The translations under genes and the position numbers were made by a program. From NCBI GenBank assembly GCA_902772625.1, contig CACYBP010000187.1:1-6007 (forward strand): 6,007 nucleotides of DNA, given 5' to 3'. Position 1 is the stretch's first letter; each line of letters opens with the position of its first letter. This document shows, piece after piece, positions 5,033 through 6,007 of the stretch. This stretch comes from Oscillospiraceae bacterium (GTDB lineage: Bacteria; Bacillota; Clostridia; Oscillospirales; QAMX01). The notes below the pieces were generated by a model that was not told the DNA's origin, searched no databases, and worked only from the letters and a program-made list of their open reading frames with translations.

Positions 5033-6007
5033 ATGATACATACTACAAAAGACATTCCGAAAATCATCCGAGACTTTCTCGTCTATATGGAAACCATTCG
5101 CGGCAAAAGCAAAAAAACTGCAGATGAATACTATCTTGATCTTCGTGTTTTTTTCCGGTACGTAAAGCTTTCCCGAGGACTCGTTCCCGATGAAATGGAA
5201 TTCGACGATATCCCCATCGACGACGTAGACGTCGATCTCGTCAGGTCCATCACGCTCTCCGATATCTACGACTACATGAATTATCTCGGGCGCGACCGTG
5301 TGATCGTAAGGAACAGATCCGTCGTCGGCTGCGGCCTCGGGCCGGCAGCCAGAGCCAGAAAAACTTCGTCGCTCCGTACGTTCTTCAAGTATCTCAATAC
5401 CAAAGCGAAACTTCTGGATACGAATCCGCTCCTGGAGCTGGAGCATCCAAAGCTGAAAAAAACGCTGCCCAGACATCTCACCGTCGACGAAAGCGTCTGG
5501 CTGCTCTCTCACGTAGACGGTCCCAACGCAGAACGGGACTATTGCATCCTGACGCTCTTTTTAAACTGCGGGCTGCGGGTTTCAGAGTTAGTCTCTGCTA
5601 ACATCGGAGACATTTCAGATCGCACCCTGAAAGTGACCGGCAAAGGCAATAAAGAACGCATCGTATATCTGAACGAAGCCTGCGTCGATTCTCTCGAGCG
5701 CTATTTCGTCGTACGGAATCAGCTTCCGATCCCCAAAACCGAGCGCGCTCTCTTTATAAGCCGCAACCACCAGCGGATCAGCGTTTCCACCGTCAAATGG
5801 CTTGTCAAGAAGCATATTGCCGAAGCCGGGCTTGATCCCGAAAAGTATTCCGCGCACAAGCTTCGGCACACGGCAGCCACTCTGATGTACCAGAACGGCG
5901 TGGACGTGAGGACTCTGCAGACGGTTCTCGGGCACGAAAGTCTGAATACCACGCGCATCTATACCCACGTAAGCGACGAACAGGTCAAAAGCGCCATCGA
6001 GCATAAC
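5033..6007 (+). CDS. XerC/XerD-type tyrosine recombinase; 3' end outside window
   Basis: This frame runs 325 codons from ATG 5033 to the last base with no stop, so it is truncated at the right edge, probably by only a few residues. The protein is a site-specific DNA recombinase of the Xer family, usually resolving chromosome dimers at dif, or serving as an integrase. The N-terminal SAM-like DNA-binding domain covers about 5-125 (DFLVYMETIRGKSKKTADEY and SLRTFFKYL). The catalytic domain starts at about 147 (RHLTVDESVWLL). All six catalytic residues are visible: Arg182 (NCGLRVSEL), Lys204 (TGKGNKERI), His275 and Arg278 (HKLRHTAATL), His301 (LGHESLNTT) and the nucleophile Tyr310 (RIYTHV). It is therefore likely active. 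The N-domain has an acidic insert (about 52-70) and a linker of about 20 residues (89-108) before the conserved ARK-SLRTFFKYL helix, longer than in E. coli XerC. Upstream is a perfect inverted repeat. Chromosomal XerC is more likely than a phage integrase, as no phage genes are near. Confidence 0.93.
   Translation, partial: MIHTTKDIPKIIRDFLVYMETIRGKSKKTADEYYLDLRVFFRYVKLSRGLVPDEMEFDDIPIDDVDVDLVRSITLSDIYDYMNYLGRDRVIVRNRSVVGCGLGPAARARKTSSLRTFFKYLNTKAKLLDTNPLLELEHPKLKKTLPRHLTVDESVWLLSHVDGPNAERDYCILTLFLNCGLRVSELVSANIGDISDRTLKVTGKGNKERIVYLNEACVDSLERYFVVRNQLPIPKTERALFISRNHQRISVSTVKWLVKKHIAEAGLDPEKYSAHKLRHTAATLMYQNGVDVRTLQTVLGHESLNTTRIYTHVSDEQVKSAIEHN

Noticed and set aside
4642..5067. Minus-strand frame of 141 codons spanning the hydrolase end, the terminator and the palindrome
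   Set aside because: It crosses the terminator and the perfect inverted repeat, lacks a ribosome binding site, and has no recognisable sequence.
4885..5127. Short + strand frame starting TTG in the inverted repeat and running into the recombinase
   Set aside because: It starts inside the palindrome with no Shine-Dalgarno site, overlaps the recombinase start by about 95 bases in another frame, and has no recognisable domain.
5018..6004. Minus-strand frames opposite the recombinase
   Set aside because: They lie opposite a + strand frame with the full tyrosine-recombinase catalytic set and are shadows of it.

Overview
The window looks like chromosomal DNA from a moderately high-GC, low-copy Firmicute, most likely a clostridial (Oscillospiraceae/Christensenellales-like) gut-type bacterium. 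The grounds are indirect. Ribosome binding sites are AGGAGG/CGGAGG-like, there is one sigmaA-type promoter with a perfect TATAAT, and the XerC-like recombinase has the long acidic N-domain segment I associate with that group. No rRNA, tRNA, CRISPR array, insertion sequence or minus-strand gene can be supported. All five complete or partial upstream genes and the final recombinase lie on the + strand.

Layout: (1) 1-576 is the C-terminal part of the DNA-repair protein RadA (Lon-protease-like domain), entering from the left edge. (2) 566-1498 overlaps it and encodes an unrecognised polytopic membrane protein with a very lysine-rich cytoplasmic loop; a good hairpin terminator candidate follows at 1525-1560. 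(3) 1613-2497 and 2487-3668 overlap by 11 bases and form a two-gene unit: a MacA/HlyD-type adaptor and a MacB/FtsX-type ABC permease. No ATPase gene is present in the unit. (4) 3741-4871 is a self-contained transcription unit: a strong promoter, a membrane-anchored alpha/beta-hydrolase-fold protein and a clear intrinsic terminator. The hydrolase has Asn where the nucleophilic Ser should be (GWNTG instead of GxSxG), while the acid and His positions look intact. (5) 4881-4914 is a perfect 15-bp inverted repeat of operator type. (6) 5033 to the right edge is a tyrosine recombinase of the XerC/XerD family with all six catalytic residues, open at the right edge.

How they work together: radA and the membrane gene are probably co-transcribed through translational coupling. 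The adaptor and permease are almost certainly one membrane complex that must borrow an ATPase from elsewhere. RadA and the Xer recombinase both act on DNA, but nothing here links them functionally. The most interesting items are the nucleophile-less hydrolase, the perfect palindrome upstream of the recombinase, and the ATPase-less transporter with a hairpin-less adaptor. I do not see an obviously new multi-gene defence or mobile system.
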